DNA from: SSF14 sp037045585
GTDB taxonomy: Bacteria > Actinomycetota > Acidimicrobiia > Acidimicrobiales > Microtrichaceae
DNA length: 64,000 nt
Direction of reading: 5' to 3'
NCBI GenBank assembly: GCA_037045585.1
Contig: JBAOIR010000072.1
Location: 62,001-126,000 of the forward strand
Below the pieces are notes generated by a model. It did no database searches. It saw only the letters and a program-made list of their open reading frames with translations, and was not told the DNA's origin. A program made the position numbers and the translations under genes. Below are positions 35,742 to 45,530 of the stretch, piece after piece. How positions within the stretch are numbered: the stretch's first letter is position 1; each line of letters begins with the position of its first letter.

Positions 35742-36937
35742 GTGACCGATCCCCACTCAACCGCCGGCAACCGCCGGTTCGGTGAACGCCGCCGGGCACC
35801 GCAGTTGTCGGTGATCACCCCGACCTTCAACGAGGTCGACAACGTGGTGCCCCTGCTCGACAAGCTCGAGGCCGCACTGGTCGACCTGAGCCACGAGATC
35901 CTCGTGGTGGACGACGATTCGCCCGACCGCACCTGGGAGGTCGCCGAGGAGTACGCCGCGACCCACCCCAGCGTGCGGGTGTTGCGCCGCTTCAGCGACC
36001 ACGGCCTCAGCTCCGCCGTGATGGCCGGCATGGAGGCGAGCACCGGCAAGGTGATCGCCGTCATCGACGCCGACATGCAGCACGACGAGCGGGTGCTGCC
36101 CGACATGGTCGCGGTGCTCGAGTCGGGCGATGCCGATCTCGTCGTCGGCACCCGCGCCGCCGACGGCGGGAGTTACGGCGAATGGTCGGCCTTCCGCCGC
36201 GTCGTGTCCTGGGTCGCCGCGATGATCGCCCGGGTCTTCCTGCGGGTCTCGACGACTGACCCCATGTCCGGGTTCTTCGCGATCTCCGCGACGCCTACCG
36301 CAAGGCAGCACCGGCAGTGAACGCCCAGGGCTTCAAGATCCTGCTGGAGTTCATCGGCCGCAACCCCGGCCTTCGCGTCGCCGAGGTCGGCTACGAGTTC
36401 CGCAACCGCGTGGCCGGCGAGACGAAACTGTCGCCGTCGATCATCCGGTCCTACCTGCTCGCCGTGTTCGAGCTGCGCTTCGGACGCCAGGTGAAGGGCC
36501 AGTTCTTCCTGTACTGCCTCGTCGGGGCCTCCGGCGTCATGATCAACCTCGCGGTGTTCTCGCTGTTCGAACTGCTCGACGCCGGGTCCATCGACGTCGG
36601 GTTCGCCCGCCCACTGCGCTGGTCGCTGATCGCCGGCATCGCCGCGGTCGGTCGTCACGAACTTCGTGCTCAACAACTACTTCACGTTCTGGGAGCGGCG
36701 GTACCGGCGCCACCACCTCGTGCAGGGCTTCGCGTTGTTCGCCTGCTGGTGTCGGGCCTCGGCGTGATCGTGCACGTCGCCGTGTTCCAGTTCCTGCAGG
36801 AGAACGGCTGGGGCAACGACGTGTTCGGTGAGGGTCCGACCCGGCTGATCCACGACGGCGTCGGGTTCGTCGTGGCGCTCGTGAGCAACTACTTCCTCAA
36901 CGTCAACTACATCTGGCGGCGCCGACCCGAGGTGTGA
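35742..36937 (+). CDS. Family 2 glycosyltransferase fused to a GtrA-like membrane domain, at least three frame breaks
   Basis: About 398 residues when frames are joined (breaks near 36285, 36650 and 36745). The N-terminal GT2 domain is like dolichol-/polyprenol-phosphate mannose synthase: LSVITPTFNEVDNVVPLLDK, ILVVDDDSPDRTWEVA and VIAVIDADMQHDE (DAD for metal and nucleotide sugar). The C-terminal half is GtrA-like with four helices (FFLYCLVGASGVMINLAVFS, NFVLNNYFTFWERRYRR, ALVSNYFLNVNYIWRRR). It would load a sugar onto a polyprenyl phosphate and flip or organise it at the membrane, feeding wall or glycan modification. Confidence 0.82.
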
Positions 36938-37069
36938 GGAAGCGGCCTCGGACGCCGGATCGAGAGTTTCGAATTCGTTTCGATCTTCCGCCGGATCGGT
37001 GGCCCTTGGCTGATCCACCATGTGGGGGACCCACCGGACGCACCGTGGGACGACGGCAACGGAGGCACG

Positions 37070-37668
37070 ATGGAACCACGGGACGACGCACCGACCACGG
37101 GCCGGAGATGGTTGCCGTGGGTCGCCGGCGTGATGGTGATCGTCGGCGCTGTCGTCGCCGTTGGCGTCTTCGGCGTGCAGACGCTGTTCATCGACGACGA
37201 AGTCACCGAGGCCGGACCGACGTTCGCTTCGGGCGCGGCCGCCGCGCCGACCACGACCGTCGCGCCAACGGCGACGACCGGGCCGCCTGCCGAACCGGCG
37301 TCGACGCCGACCACGGCATCGCCGACCACGGCATCGCCGACCACGACAGCGGCGACACCCGCCGTTCGCGAGGTGGCACGGGGCACGTTCACCGAGGTCG
37401 ACCACCCCGGCGCCGGCACTGCGGTGATCCTGACCGACGGCACGCAGACGTTCGTCCGGTTCGAGGACGACTTCGCGACCGACAACGGCCCCGACCTCTT
37501 CGCCGTCGTCTACCAGGGCGACCGCCTCATCGAACTCGCACCACTCAAGGGCAACCGTGGCTCACAGAACTACGAACTCCCTGCCGACGTCGATCCCTCG
37601 ACAGTGACGAGCATCGGGTGTGGTGCAAGCGCTTCGATTCGACGTTCACGACCGCCCAGCTCACCTGA
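37070..37668 (+). CDS. Membrane-anchored DM13-domain protein, one frame break
   Basis: About 199 residues from ATG 37070, which has GGAGG seven bases upstream. One N-terminal helix (WLPWVAGVMVIVGAVVAVGV) is followed by a Thr/Pro-rich linker with repeated TTASPTTASPTT and a DM13 domain: VARGTFTEVDHPGAGTAVIL, FVRFEDDFATDNGPDLFAVV and ELAPLKGNRGSQNYELPADV. The frame breaks near 37617, and the natural end reads WCKRFDSTFTTAQLT. DM13 is predicted to be a haem- or copper-linked redox domain in extracellular proteins; that assignment comes from the literature and has little proof. Confidence 0.8.
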
Positions 37669-37716
37669 TGGCGAGCCACCGACCGGCGGCAGCGTGCGCC
37701 ACGTGCCGAGCGCGTG

Positions 37717-38142
37717 TCAGACGCCGGAGTTGGCGGCGATGACGGACTCGATCGTCGCGACGACCTCGGCCGACGACGCACCCGGTGCCAGGATCGCGGC
37801 GACCCCGGCGGCCTCGAGCACCGGCACGTCGCGCTCGGGGATGATGCCGCCGACGACGACGGGGATGGTCAGACCCTGCTCGCGGAGCAGCTCCACGACC
37901 GGAGGGACGAGCGCGAGGTGGGCGCCCGAGAGCATCGAGAGGCCGATGGCGTCGACATCCTCGTCGACCGCCGCGGCCACGACCTTGGCCGGCGTCTGCC
38001 GGAGCCCGGTGTAGATCACCTCGAAGCCGGCGTCGCGGAGGATGCGCGCCACGACCTTCACACCGCGGTCGTGGCCGTCGAGCCCCAACTTCGCAACCAG
38101 GACCCGCCCTTTCGGGACGTCGTACTCACCAAAAGCGTCCAT
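37717..38142 (-). CDS. Methylmalonyl-CoA mutase, B12-binding subunit (MutA/McmA2-like)
   Basis: 141 residues from ATG 38142 with GAGGA upstream. The cobalamin-binding motif DxHxxG is in VLVAKLGLDGHDRGVKVVAR; further blocks are SGAHLALVPPVVELLREQG and GGIIPERDVPVLEAAGVAAI. The protein is only the B12 domain and needs the large chain encoded 13 bases upstream. Together they convert (R)-methylmalonyl-CoA to succinyl-CoA in propionate and branched-chain catabolism. Meaner/MeaB and epimerase genes are not in the window. Confidence 0.9.
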   Translation of the reverse strand: MDAFGEYDVPKGRVLVAKLGLDGHDRGVKVVARILRDAGFEVIYTGLRQTPAKVVAAAVDEDVDAIGLSMLSGAHLALVPPVVELLREQGLTIPVVVGGIIPERDVPVLEAAGVAAILAPGASSAEVVATIESVIAANSGV

Positions 38143-38155
38143 CAGCAGTACGTCC

Positions 38156-39802
38156 TCAGATCCGAGCTGTTTCTTCCCAGCGGCCGAACACGTCGGCCAT
38201 GGCACCCATCATCTCGCCGAGCGTGCAGTAGGCCCGCGATGCCTCCATGAGGACGGGCATCAGGTTGACCTCGGGGTCGGCGGCGTCGGCCCGCAGGCGG
38301 GTCAGGACCTCGTCCACGGCAGCGGCGTTGCGATCGTGGCGCACGGCGTCGAGCCGCTTGATCTGGAACTGCTCGACCTCGCGGTCGATGTAGAGCGTCT
38401 CGGGCTGCGGCTCGTCGTTGCCCTCGAAGAACTCGTTGACCCCGACGACGACGTGGCGGCCGTCGTTGAGCTTCCTCTCGAGGTCGTAGGCCGCCTGCGC
38501 GATCTCGCCCTGGAACCAGCCTTCCTCGATGCCGTGGATCGCGCCCTCGAGCATCGATCCGTCGCCGAACGCGTCGATCTTGGCGAACAGCTCCTCGGCC
38601 TGCCGCTCGATCTCGTCGGTGAGTGCCTCGACGAAGTACGAGCCGCCGAGCGGGTCGGCAACGTTGGTGACCCGAGTCTCGTGGGCGATCACCTGTTGGG
38701 TTCGCAGGGCGATGCGTGCCGACTTCTCGGTGGGGAGCGCCAGCGTCTCGTCCATCGAGTTGGTGTGCAGACTCTGCGTGCCGCCGAGCACCCCGGCGAG
38801 CGCCTCGATGGCGGTGCGAACGATGTTGACCTCGGGCTGCTGGGCCGTGAGTGACACGCCGGCCGTCTGGGTGTGGAATCGCAGTTGGAGGGACTTCGCG
38901 GCCTTGGCGCCGTAGCGCTCCTGCATCCAGCGGGCCCAGATGCGGCGGGCGGCACGGTACTTGGCGATCTCCTCGAAGAAGTCGAGGTGCGCGTTGAAGA
39001 AGAAGCTGAGGCGCGGCGCGAAGTCGTCGACCTTCAGCCCGGCCTTCAGACCCAACTCGACGTAGGCGAACCCGTTGCCGAGCGTGAACGCCAGCTCCTG
39101 CGCCGCGGTCGAACCGGCCTCACGGATGTGGTAACCCGACACCGAGATCGCGTGCCACCGCGGCATCTCCGCAGCGCAGAACGCCATGGTGTCGCGGACG
39201 AGGCGGAGCGAGGGGCGCGGCGGGAAGATGAACTCCTTCTGCGCCTGGTACTCCTTCAGGATGTCGTTCTGGAGGGTGCCACCGAGCCTCGCCCGCGACA
39301 TGCCCGCCTTCTCCGCCGCGGCGATGAACATGGCGAAGATCGGCGCGGCCGGCGAGTTGATCGTCATCGACGTGGTGGTGTGCTCGAGGTCGATGTCGCG
39401 GAAGAGATCCTCCATGTCGGCCTGCGTGTCGACAGCGACGCCGCAGGTTCCGACCTCGCCGAGGCTCATCTCGTCGTCGGAGTCGCAGCCCATCAGGGTG
39501 GGCAGGTCGAACGCGGTCGACAGGCCGTCCCCGCCGTTGGCCAGGATGTCCTTGAAGCGCCCGTTGGTGTCGATGGCGGTGCCGAACCCGGCGAACATCC
39601 GCATCGTCCACAGCTTCGAGCGGTACATCGAGGCGTAGGGCCCACGGGTGTAGGGGTACTCCCCCGGGTGCTCGGCGTCGTCGGGGCCGTACACCGGCTC
39701 GATGGGGATGCCCGACATCGTCTCGAACTCGGCGTCACGGGTGGGCGACGAGGCGAACGCCGCCTCCCAGCTGGACCGCGATGAGGGTCGGGGTGCATCC
39801 AT
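38156..39802 (-). CDS. Methylmalonyl-CoA mutase, large (catalytic) subunit without B12 domain
   Basis: 548 residues from ATG 39802. TIM-barrel motifs: GEYPYTRGPYASMYRSKLWT (substrate Tyr), LSTAFDLPTLMGCDSDDEMS, TTTSMTINSPAAPIFAMFIA, FHTQTAGVSLTAQQPEVNIV (active-site His region) and TNSMDETLALPTEKSARIAL. The chain stops where fused enzymes continue into the B12 domain, so this is the split form with the 141-residue partner downstream. Ile, not Tyr, variants define isobutyryl-CoA mutase; here Tyr is kept, supporting methylmalonyl specificity. Confidence 0.92.
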   Translation of the reverse strand: MDAPRPSSRSSWEAAFASSPTRDAEFETMSGIPIEPVYGPDDAEHPGEYPYTRGPYASMYRSKLWTMRMFAGFGTAIDTNGRFKDILANGGDGLSTAFDLPTLMGCDSDDEMSLGEVGTCGVAVDTQADMEDLFRDIDLEHTTTSMTINSPAAPIFAMFIAAAEKAGMSRARLGGTLQNDILKEYQAQKEFIFPPRPSLRLVRDTMAFCAAEMPRWHAISVSGYHIREAGSTAAQELAFTLGNGFAYVELGLKAGLKVDDFAPRLSFFFNAHLDFFEEIAKYRAARRIWARWMQERYGAKAAKSLQLRFHTQTAGVSLTAQQPEVNIVRTAIEALAGVLGGTQSLHTNSMDETLALPTEKSARIALRTQQVIAHETRVTNVADPLGGSYFVEALTDEIERQAEELFAKIDAFGDGSMLEGAIHGIEEGWFQGEIAQAAYDLERKLNDGRHVVVGVNEFFEGNDEPQPETLYIDREVEQFQIKRLDAVRHDRNAAAVDEVLTRLRADAADPEVNLMPVLMEASRAYCTLGEMMGAMADVFGRWEETARI

Positions 39803-39809
39803 GGGGACC

Positions 39810-39815
39810 ACGCTA
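39810..39815 (-). promoter_or_regulatory. Leaderless -10 element of the mutase operon
   Basis: TAGCGT on the minus strand, 7 bases before ATG 39802. Confidence 0.5.
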
Positions 39816-39875
39816 CCGCTCCTCGCCCCGAGGGCTCAGACCGGATCGGCCGGGGCGGTGCGCGAGACTGCGGGC

Positions 39876-40112
39876 ATGCACGAGGCCGACGAGACCAGCA
39901 GTTCGCTCCCCGAGACGATCGTGTGCGTCGACTGCGGCGGCACCTGCCACCGCACCTCCCTGCCGCTGGACGGGGGCGACGAGACGGGCGACATCGTCAC
40001 GTACCGCTGCGAGGACTGCCACGACCGCTGGGACCTCATCGCCGGCGACCCCGCCGACCTCGACGACGACGGCAACAGCCTCCTCGACGACCACCGTGGG
40101 CACCTGCACTGA
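39876..40112 (+). CDS. Small zinc-ribbon protein
   Basis: 78 residues. Two Cys pairs form a zinc ribbon: IVCVDCGGTCHRTSL and YRCEDCHDRWDLI. Acidic ends (MHEADETSSSLPE and DLDDDGNSLLDDH) flank it. It overlaps the start of the proline iminopeptidase gene by one base (TGATG), so the two are coupled. A metal-dependent adaptor or nucleic-acid contact is plausible but unproven. Confidence 0.7.
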   Translation: MHEADETSSSLPETIVCVDCGGTCHRTSLPLDGGDETGDIVTYRCEDCHDRWDLIAGDPADLDDDGNSLLDDHRGHLH

Positions 40113-41045
40113 TGGCTGAGCTCTACCCCGAGATCGAACCGAATGCGACGTACTCGCTCGACGTCGGCGACGGCCACGTCCTCTACGTCGAGGAGTCGGG
40201 GAACCCCGACGGCAAGCCCGCGGTCGTGGTGCACGGTGGGCCCGGCGGCGGCTCGGCCCCGAAGCAGCGGCGGTTCTTCGACCCCGAGGCGTACCGCATC
40301 GTGCTGCTCGATCAGCGTGGGTGCGGCCGCAGCACTCCCACCGCATCGGTCGAACACAACACGACGTGGCACCTCGTCGCCGACCTCGAACGTGTTCGCG
40401 GACCTGGGGATCGACCGCTGGCTCGTGTTCGGTGGTTCGTGGGGCTCGACCCTGTCGCTCGCCTACTCACAGATGAACCCCGAGCGGGTCACCGAGCTGG
40501 TGTTGCGTGGCATCTTCCTGCTCCGCCGCAGCGAACTCGACTTCTTCTACCAACACGGCACATCCGACCTGTTTCCCGACGCATGGGAGCAGTACCTGGC
40601 GCCGATCCCCGACGAGGAGCGTGGCGATCTCGTCGTGGCCTACCACCGGCGCCTGTTCGGCGACGATCCCGAGGCACAGCTCGAGTGCGCCCGGGCATGG
40701 GCCGACTGGGAGTGGGCCACCGCCTACCTCGAGCAGCGGCCGGGCACCGACTCCGACCAGGAGATGCTCAACCTCGCCCGCATCGAGAACCACTACTTCG
40801 TGAACCGTGGCTTCTTCACCCACGAGACCCAGCTGCTCGACGGCGTCGACCTGATCCGGCACATCCCCGCGGTCATCGTGCAGGGCCGATACGACTGCGT
40901 GTGCCCCATGAGGACCGTGTGGGACCTCCACCGGGCCTGGCCGGAGGCGGAGTTCGTGCTCAACCAGCGCGCCGGCCACTCGATGTTCGACCCCGAGAAC
41001 ACGTCCGCCCTCGTCGACGCGGTTGACCGGTTCCGCGCCGTCTGA
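40112..41045 (+). CDS. pip: Proline iminopeptidase (S33), one frame break
   Basis: About 310 residues. The oxyanion segment VHGGPGGGSAPKQRRFFDP, the DQRGCGRS block, the nucleophile elbow FGGSWGSTLSLAYSQ (Ser), the acid in RYDCVCPM and the His in AGHSMFDPEN are all typical of Pip. The frame breaks near 40390, after VADLE, where one extra C separates the frames; the downstream frame then reads to a normal end. The enzyme removes N-terminal proline from peptides in the cytoplasm. Confidence 0.87.
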
Positions 41046-41048
41046 GCG

Positions 41049-41495
41049 TCAGTCGCTCACGTTCCTCGCCGCGATGACCCGGGTCGGGGTGACCCGCACG
41101 ACCATCTCCGGTGGCACGGCGTTGCGCCGGCCGTACTGCTCGGCGAGCTCGTCGCCCATGTAGCGCCGAGCCGTCTCGGTGGCCCAGTGCAACAGCTCGT
41201 CGGGATCGGTCGAGGTCGTCGTCGTGCCGTTGATGGTCACGAAGTCGAACGGCGGCACTTCGTTGTCGAGGCACAGGCTCACCCGTCCGTCCCGCAGGAT
41301 CGACTTGCCCTTCACGGTGTCGGCGCTCGTGAGGAACACGATCTCGTCGCCGTCGCGGGCGATCCACACCGGCGCGACCTGTGGCGACCCGTCGGCTCGA
41401 ACGACGGCGAGCTTGGCGGTGCGGGCCGGTGACTCGTCGACGAACGTCTTCCACCACTCGTGCTCGGCATCGGGCTGGGCATCGGTCTCGGTCAT
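41049..41495 (-). CDS. Pyridoxamine-phosphate oxidase-like split-barrel flavin/F420 protein
   Basis: 148 residues. The split barrel starts FVDESPARTAKLAVVRADGS, then PQVAPVWIARDGDEIVFLTS, GKSILRDGRVSLCLDNEVPP and PPEMVVRVTPTRVIAARN. The layout is that of actinobacterial F420-dependent PNPOx-like enzymes (Rv1155-like, TIGR03618 type). It should bind F420 or FMN and reduce or oxidise a small molecule; true PNPOx activity is unlikely because the C-terminal PLP contacts are missing. It is convergent with Pip. Confidence 0.82.
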   Translation of the reverse strand: MTETDAQPDAEHEWWKTFVDESPARTAKLAVVRADGSPQVAPVWIARDGDEIVFLTSADTVKGKSILRDGRVSLCLDNEVPPFDFVTINGTTTTSTDPDELLHWATETARRYMGDELAEQYGRRNAVPPEMVVRVTPTRVIAARNVSD

Positions 41496-41554
41496 GCCGG
41501 GCACAACCCTCGACGGGGCGCGGGCTATTCCGCCGCGACCCGTCGGGGTGCGGA

Positions 41555-42755
41555 TCAGGGTTCGATGACCGCCGCAGCGGTGCAGGTTCCCGCGGTCGTC
41601 GTCACCGGGTTGCAGCGGGAGGCGACCTTCGTGCCGAACGTGACCTGGTAGCCGGTGTTGAACCTCGGCTCCCCGGGTGGGTAGTCGGTGTGAACGATCT
41701 GCGCTCCCGACGCGAGCGCGATCTCCCGACGGGCCACCGACGGGTCGGGAACCGTGTCGTCGTCGGCACGGGTCCGCACGATGTAGCCCTGCTCGACCAG
41801 GCCTCGGATCGTCGCGCCGTCGTTTGGCGTGTTCTCCTTGATGATCGCCGCGTCGGGTTGGCCCGGCACCGACGACGTGAACATGGCGCGTCCCTCGAGC
41901 GACGGGTGACCCGACAGGTAGGACGAGCGCAGGCCTTCGTTGTCCAGGAACACGAGCACCTTGCCGCGACTCGGCGACGGTCGGCCACCCCGTCGTCGTG
42001 ATCGCCTCGCGCAACGTGGACGCGCCCTGGCGGACATCGTCGGGGGTGATGAGTCGGTCACCGATCGCGGCGCGCAGTTCGGCGTCGACGGCGTCGAGCT
42101 GGGGGCCGTCGAACGGCACGATGGGGGTGAACCCGAGTTCCGCGGGGAGTCCGAGACCCTCGCCCTTCAGCTCGACGTCGATGACGATCGGCAGATGGTC
42201 GGGGTGAGCGTCGGACCAGGTGCGGATCTGTCCGAGGCACGCCTGCAGGGTGACGCAGGTCGTGAGGAAGTCGACGTCGGCGATGTGCAGCACCTTCAAC
42301 CCGGGTTGGTCGAGCCCCGGCGGGATGTTCGGCTGCTGCACGTTGAACAGCTCGACGAGGCGTGGGACGGAGAACCGGCCGCCGAGCGGGTCGGCGTAGA
42401 CGTCGAGTTCGAACGTTCGGACGCCGCGTTGCAGCTGCGTCGGCAGCGGCGCGTGCGTGTAGTTGAGCGACAGCGGGTTTCCGAGGCCCTCGACCAGACC
42501 GGGCACGGCCAGGCCCCCGAGCGTGAGCGGGATGAGGATCGTGCCCTCGGGGGCGATGTGGTAGCTGTTGTGCGACCCGACGAGCTGGATCTGGTTGAGC
42601 CGGATCTGGTCGTCCCCCACCACGACCGTGGGCTCGGTCGTCGTCGGGCCGCCTCCCCCGCCGATGTCGGGCACACATCCGGCCAGCGTCGCCCCCGCCA
42701 ACGCGACGCCGAGCGCCCATGCCCAACGAGACGTCCTACCGCGCACTCCTGCCAT
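41555..42755 (-). CDS. PI-PLC-like phosphodiesterase lipoprotein (Ca2+-dependent family), one frame break
   Basis: About 400 residues from ATG 42755. Signal peptide LGVALAGATLAGC with lipobox LAGC. The X-domain start LVGSHNSYHIAPEGTI carries the first catalytic His, and GVRTFELDVYADPLGGRFSV the metal-site Glu/Asp. DHLPIVIDVELKGEGLGLPA gives further ligands. The frame breaks near 41970 and the C-terminal part (GKVLVFLDNEGLRSSYLSGH to FNTGYQVTFG) continues to 41555. The fold fits the calcium-dependent PI-PLC family (PF16670), probably cleaving inositol- or glycero-phospholipids outside the cell. Confidence 0.82.
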
Positions 42756-42910
42756 GTGGCCTCCCCGCCCATCGCACTCCCCGGGCCCCATCGTCGCAGC
42801 CGGTTGAACACGAGGCAACCGATCGGGGAACACGGAGTGACACTCAGGTGACGTACGGGCCGCGACCTGCTGGCGGGAACATCGCTCCGCCGGTGGGCGT
42901 TGCAGGCACC

Positions 42911-43612
42911 ATGACCGATTCCACCGCGCCCGCAACGCTTCCCGACCTCCCCGGCGGCCCCTACGACATCGAGTTCTTCTTCGATCCGGGCTGTCCGTTC
43001 GCCTGGCAGACCTCGCAGTGGGTCCGCCGCCTGGTGGAGCTGAAGGACATCAAGGTCGGCTGGCGATTCATCAGCCTGAAGTTCATCAACGAGAACAACG
43101 AGAACATGCCCGCCGGATACCTCGAAGCGGCCGAGAAGGGCCTGCGCTACCACCGGATCTGCGCCGCGGCGCGTGACCGGCTGGGCAACGACGCCGTGTC
43201 CCGCCTCTACCAGGCGTACGGCGAGCGCTACTGGTACCACACGTCGGATCTCGACTTCGGCGAGCGCATGGCCGAGGCGGCCGGGCGCGTCGACGCGCTC
43301 GAGATCCTGCAGGAGCTGGACCTGCCGGTCGACCTGGCCGACGCGGCCGACGACTCGACCTGGGACACGCTCATCCGCGCCGAGAGCGACGCTGCCTTCG
43401 AGCGGACCGGTCCCGACGTCGGCACGCCGATCCTCACGTTCGACCCGCCGCACGGCAACTCGCTGTTCGGTCCGGTCATCAGCGCCGTGCCCGACGACGA
43501 GACCTCGGTGAAGTTCTACGAGGCGCTCCGGACCTTCGCAGACTTCCCCGAGTTCTCCGAGCTCAAGCGCACCAAGCGGGCGCCGCTGGACCTGCCACTG
43601 CTGCAGTTCTGA
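42911..43612 (+). CDS. DsbA-fold, mycothiol-dependent nitroreductase Rv2466c-like
   Basis: 233 residues. The thioredoxin-like active site is IEFFFDPGCPFAWQTSQWVR (CPFA). The thioredoxin second Cys is absent, as in the glutathione-S-transferase-kappa/Rv2466c type. The helical insertion and the cis-Pro region GTPILTFDPPHG are present. Rv2466c uses mycothiol to reduce disulfides or nitro groups. Presence of this protein supports an actinobacterial host that makes mycothiol. It overlaps the 3' end of the convergent GGDEF gene. Confidence 0.85.
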   Translation: MTDSTAPATLPDLPGGPYDIEFFFDPGCPFAWQTSQWVRRLVELKDIKVGWRFISLKFINENNENMPAGYLEAAEKGLRYHRICAAARDRLGNDAVSRLYQAYGERYWYHTSDLDFGERMAEAAGRVDALEILQELDLPVDLADAADDSTWDTLIRAESDAAFERTGPDVGTPILTFDPPHGNSLFGPVISAVPDDETSVKFYEALRTFADFPEFSELKRTKRAPLDLPLLQF

Positions 43613-44443
43613 CCGCCACGCCGCCGGGATCGGACACGGTCGCGGCGGGAATCGCCGGCGGCCGGGTCGCCACCGTGACGACCTCGCGGTCGTCGAGTCG
43701 GATGGTCGCCCGACCCTCGGCCCGGAGCACGGTCTTGGCCCGCAGGAGCGCGTCGTCGGCCAGGTCGAGGATGTCGTCGAACGGCTGGCCCGAGGGGCCG
43801 TGCGCGAGCCCGAAGCTGACGCCGACCCGGAGGTTGCCTTCGCGGCACTGCACGGGCCGAGCGGTCACGGCCGCCACCAGCTCCTCGGCCCACCCCTGCG
43901 GGAGCTCCTGATCGACGAGCCCGAACACCACGAACTCGTCACCGCCCCAGCGGGCGGCGGCGGTACCCGGCGGAGGTGGTCGGACAGCGCCGACGCCACC
44001 GATGCCAGCACACGGTCACCGACCGCGTGACCGTGGGTGTCGTTGACCTGCTTGAAGTGGTCGACGTCGAGCGCCAGCACCGTCCACCGGGAATCGGCCG
44101 GTGCGGCCCGGAGCATTCCGGCGATCTGGTCGTCGGCGCCGCGACGGTTGGGGATGCGACACAGGGGGTCGGTGTTGGCCTCGTCGCGCCAGCGTCGGCG
44201 TTCCTCATCGAACAACGCCTGTTGGCGGGCGAGACGGCGGGTGACGCGGAGGAGGAGCAGCCCGACGATGCTGGCCGCTCCAACGGTGCTGAGCATGGTG
44301 ACGACGGCGATCCCGGCCTCGTCCCACGACGCCCAGATCGTGGCGGCGGGGGCCAGGATGGGGGTGACGGCGGCGAGGGTGCCGACGGCGACGGTGCGTC
44401 GCGTCCGGTCTTCCCTGCGCTGCCCGGTGATGGTGTGTCTCAC
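43563..44443 (-). CDS. Membrane diguanylate cyclase (GGDEF), one frame break
   Basis: About 293 residues from GTG 44443 with GGAGG upstream. Two membrane helices (TLAAVTPILAPAATIWAS and AVVTMLSTVGAASIVGLLLL) are followed by a short linker and a GGDEF domain: TDPLCRIPNRRGADDQIAG, LALDVDHFKQVNDTHGHAVG, and, after the break near 43965, RWGGDEFVVFG, which is an intact catalytic signature. It should make c-di-GMP from two GTP. I see no RxxD inhibition site just before the motif, but the break falls there. It ends inside the convergent Rv2466c-like gene. Confidence 0.8.
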
Positions 44444-44607
44444 GTCGCCAGTCCTCCGTGTGTCGCTATGGATACGAAGTGGGCCCCAGTTCGAGCGGTC
44501 AACCGCTCATGGTGGCACCTTACCCACGGACCGTGGTACTGACACCGGGTGCTGTAAGAAACCCCTCAGCCGGGGGAAGGCTCCCCGAACGTGACGTCGG
44601 TCGACGG

Positions 44608-45516
44608 TCAGGCCGGCGTCAGGTCGCGAGACCGCGCTCGACTCGCCCGGCGGGCGTGCGCGGCGATCGAGTCGGTCAGCGCCGGCCACAGCGGCTGCGG
44701 CAGATCGTGGCCCATGAGGTTGTGCACCTCGAGCGCGGCGCCGGGGATCGCACGGGCGGTCGCCACACCTCCGCTGAGTCGGACGAGCCCGTCGGCACGA
44801 CCGTGGATCACGAGCGTCGGCACATCGAGGTTGCGCAGGGCCCGCGTGCGATCGCCCGACGCGAACATGGCGCTCAGCTGGAACGCCATGCCCCCACGCT
44901 CGGGTGACCGCTCGTAGGCCTCGGCCAGGAACGTCTCCATGGCGTCGCGGTCGAAGAGCGGCCCGCAGGTCACCTCGGCCCGTTCGAGCTCGTAGGCGAG
45001 CGCGAGGTCGCGCTCGACGGGGGTCGGCTGCATCACCTTTCGCAGGACGCGCGGCGTGGGGAGCCCCACGTGCAACGCACCGGTCTTCGACATGATCGAG
45101 GTCAGCGATCGGAGCCGTTCGGGCCGTTCGATGGCAAGGGTCTGGGCGATCATGCCGCCCAACGAAGCACCCACGACGTGCGCTGCCTCGACACCGGCGT
45201 CGTCGAGCACCGCGGCGGCGTCCGATGCCATGTCCGACAACGTGTACGGCACGGGCCGACGCGCCGGACGCGGACCGAACAGCGTCGCCATCTCGCCGAA
45301 CGACGGGGGCGTCGCCGCAGTCGTCGACGACAGGCCGACGTCGCGGTTGTCGAAGCGGATCACGCGATACCCGTGGTCGACGAGACGGTCGCAGAACCCG
45401 TCGCGCCAGGCGATCATCTGAGCGCCCAGCCCCATCACGAGAAGGATCGGTTCGCCGTTCGACGGGCCCCGCTCCTCCCATTCGATCTCGATCTCACCGT
45501 TCAGCGCACGCCCCAT
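44608..45516 (-). CDS. Alpha/beta hydrolase
   Basis: 302 residues. The nucleophile elbow is VVGASLGGMIAQTLA (GxSxG), the acid is Asp in IHGRADGLVRLSG, and the His is in NLMGHDLPQPLW. The oxyanion strand reads LLVMGLGAQMIAWRDGF. It resembles non-haem haloperoxidase and lipase-like esterases; the substrate is open. It lies between two GGDEF genes on the same strand. Its leaderless promoter overlaps the stop codon of the upstream GGDEF gene. Confidence 0.85.
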   Translation of the reverse strand: MGRALNGEIEIEWEERGPSNGEPILLVMGLGAQMIAWRDGFCDRLVDHGYRVIRFDNRDVGLSSTTAATPPSFGEMATLFGPRPARRPVPYTLSDMASDAAAVLDDAGVEAAHVVGASLGGMIAQTLAIERPERLRSLTSIMSKTGALHVGLPTPRVLRKVMQPTPVERDLALAYELERAEVTCGPLFDRDAMETFLAEAYERSPERGGMAFQLSAMFASGDRTRALRNLDVPTLVIHGRADGLVRLSGGVATARAIPGAALEVHNLMGHDLPQPLWPALTDSIAAHARRASRARSRDLTPA

Positions 45517-45524
45517 GGCGCACC

Positions 45525-45530
45525 ACGCTA
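45525..45530 (-). promoter_or_regulatory. Leaderless -10 element of the hydrolase gene, overlapping a stop codon
   Basis: TAGCGT on the minus strand, 8 bases before ATG 45516. Its first three bases are the TAG stop of the upstream GGDEF gene. Confidence 0.45.

Noticed and set aside
39803..39875. Cobalamin riboswitch before the mutase operon
   Set aside because: Only about 70 bases separate the divergent genes and a leaderless promoter is present.
44540..44590. Hairpin near the end of the hydrolase gene
   Set aside because: The CCCC/GGGGG pairing is short and imperfect; it is not convincing as a terminator.
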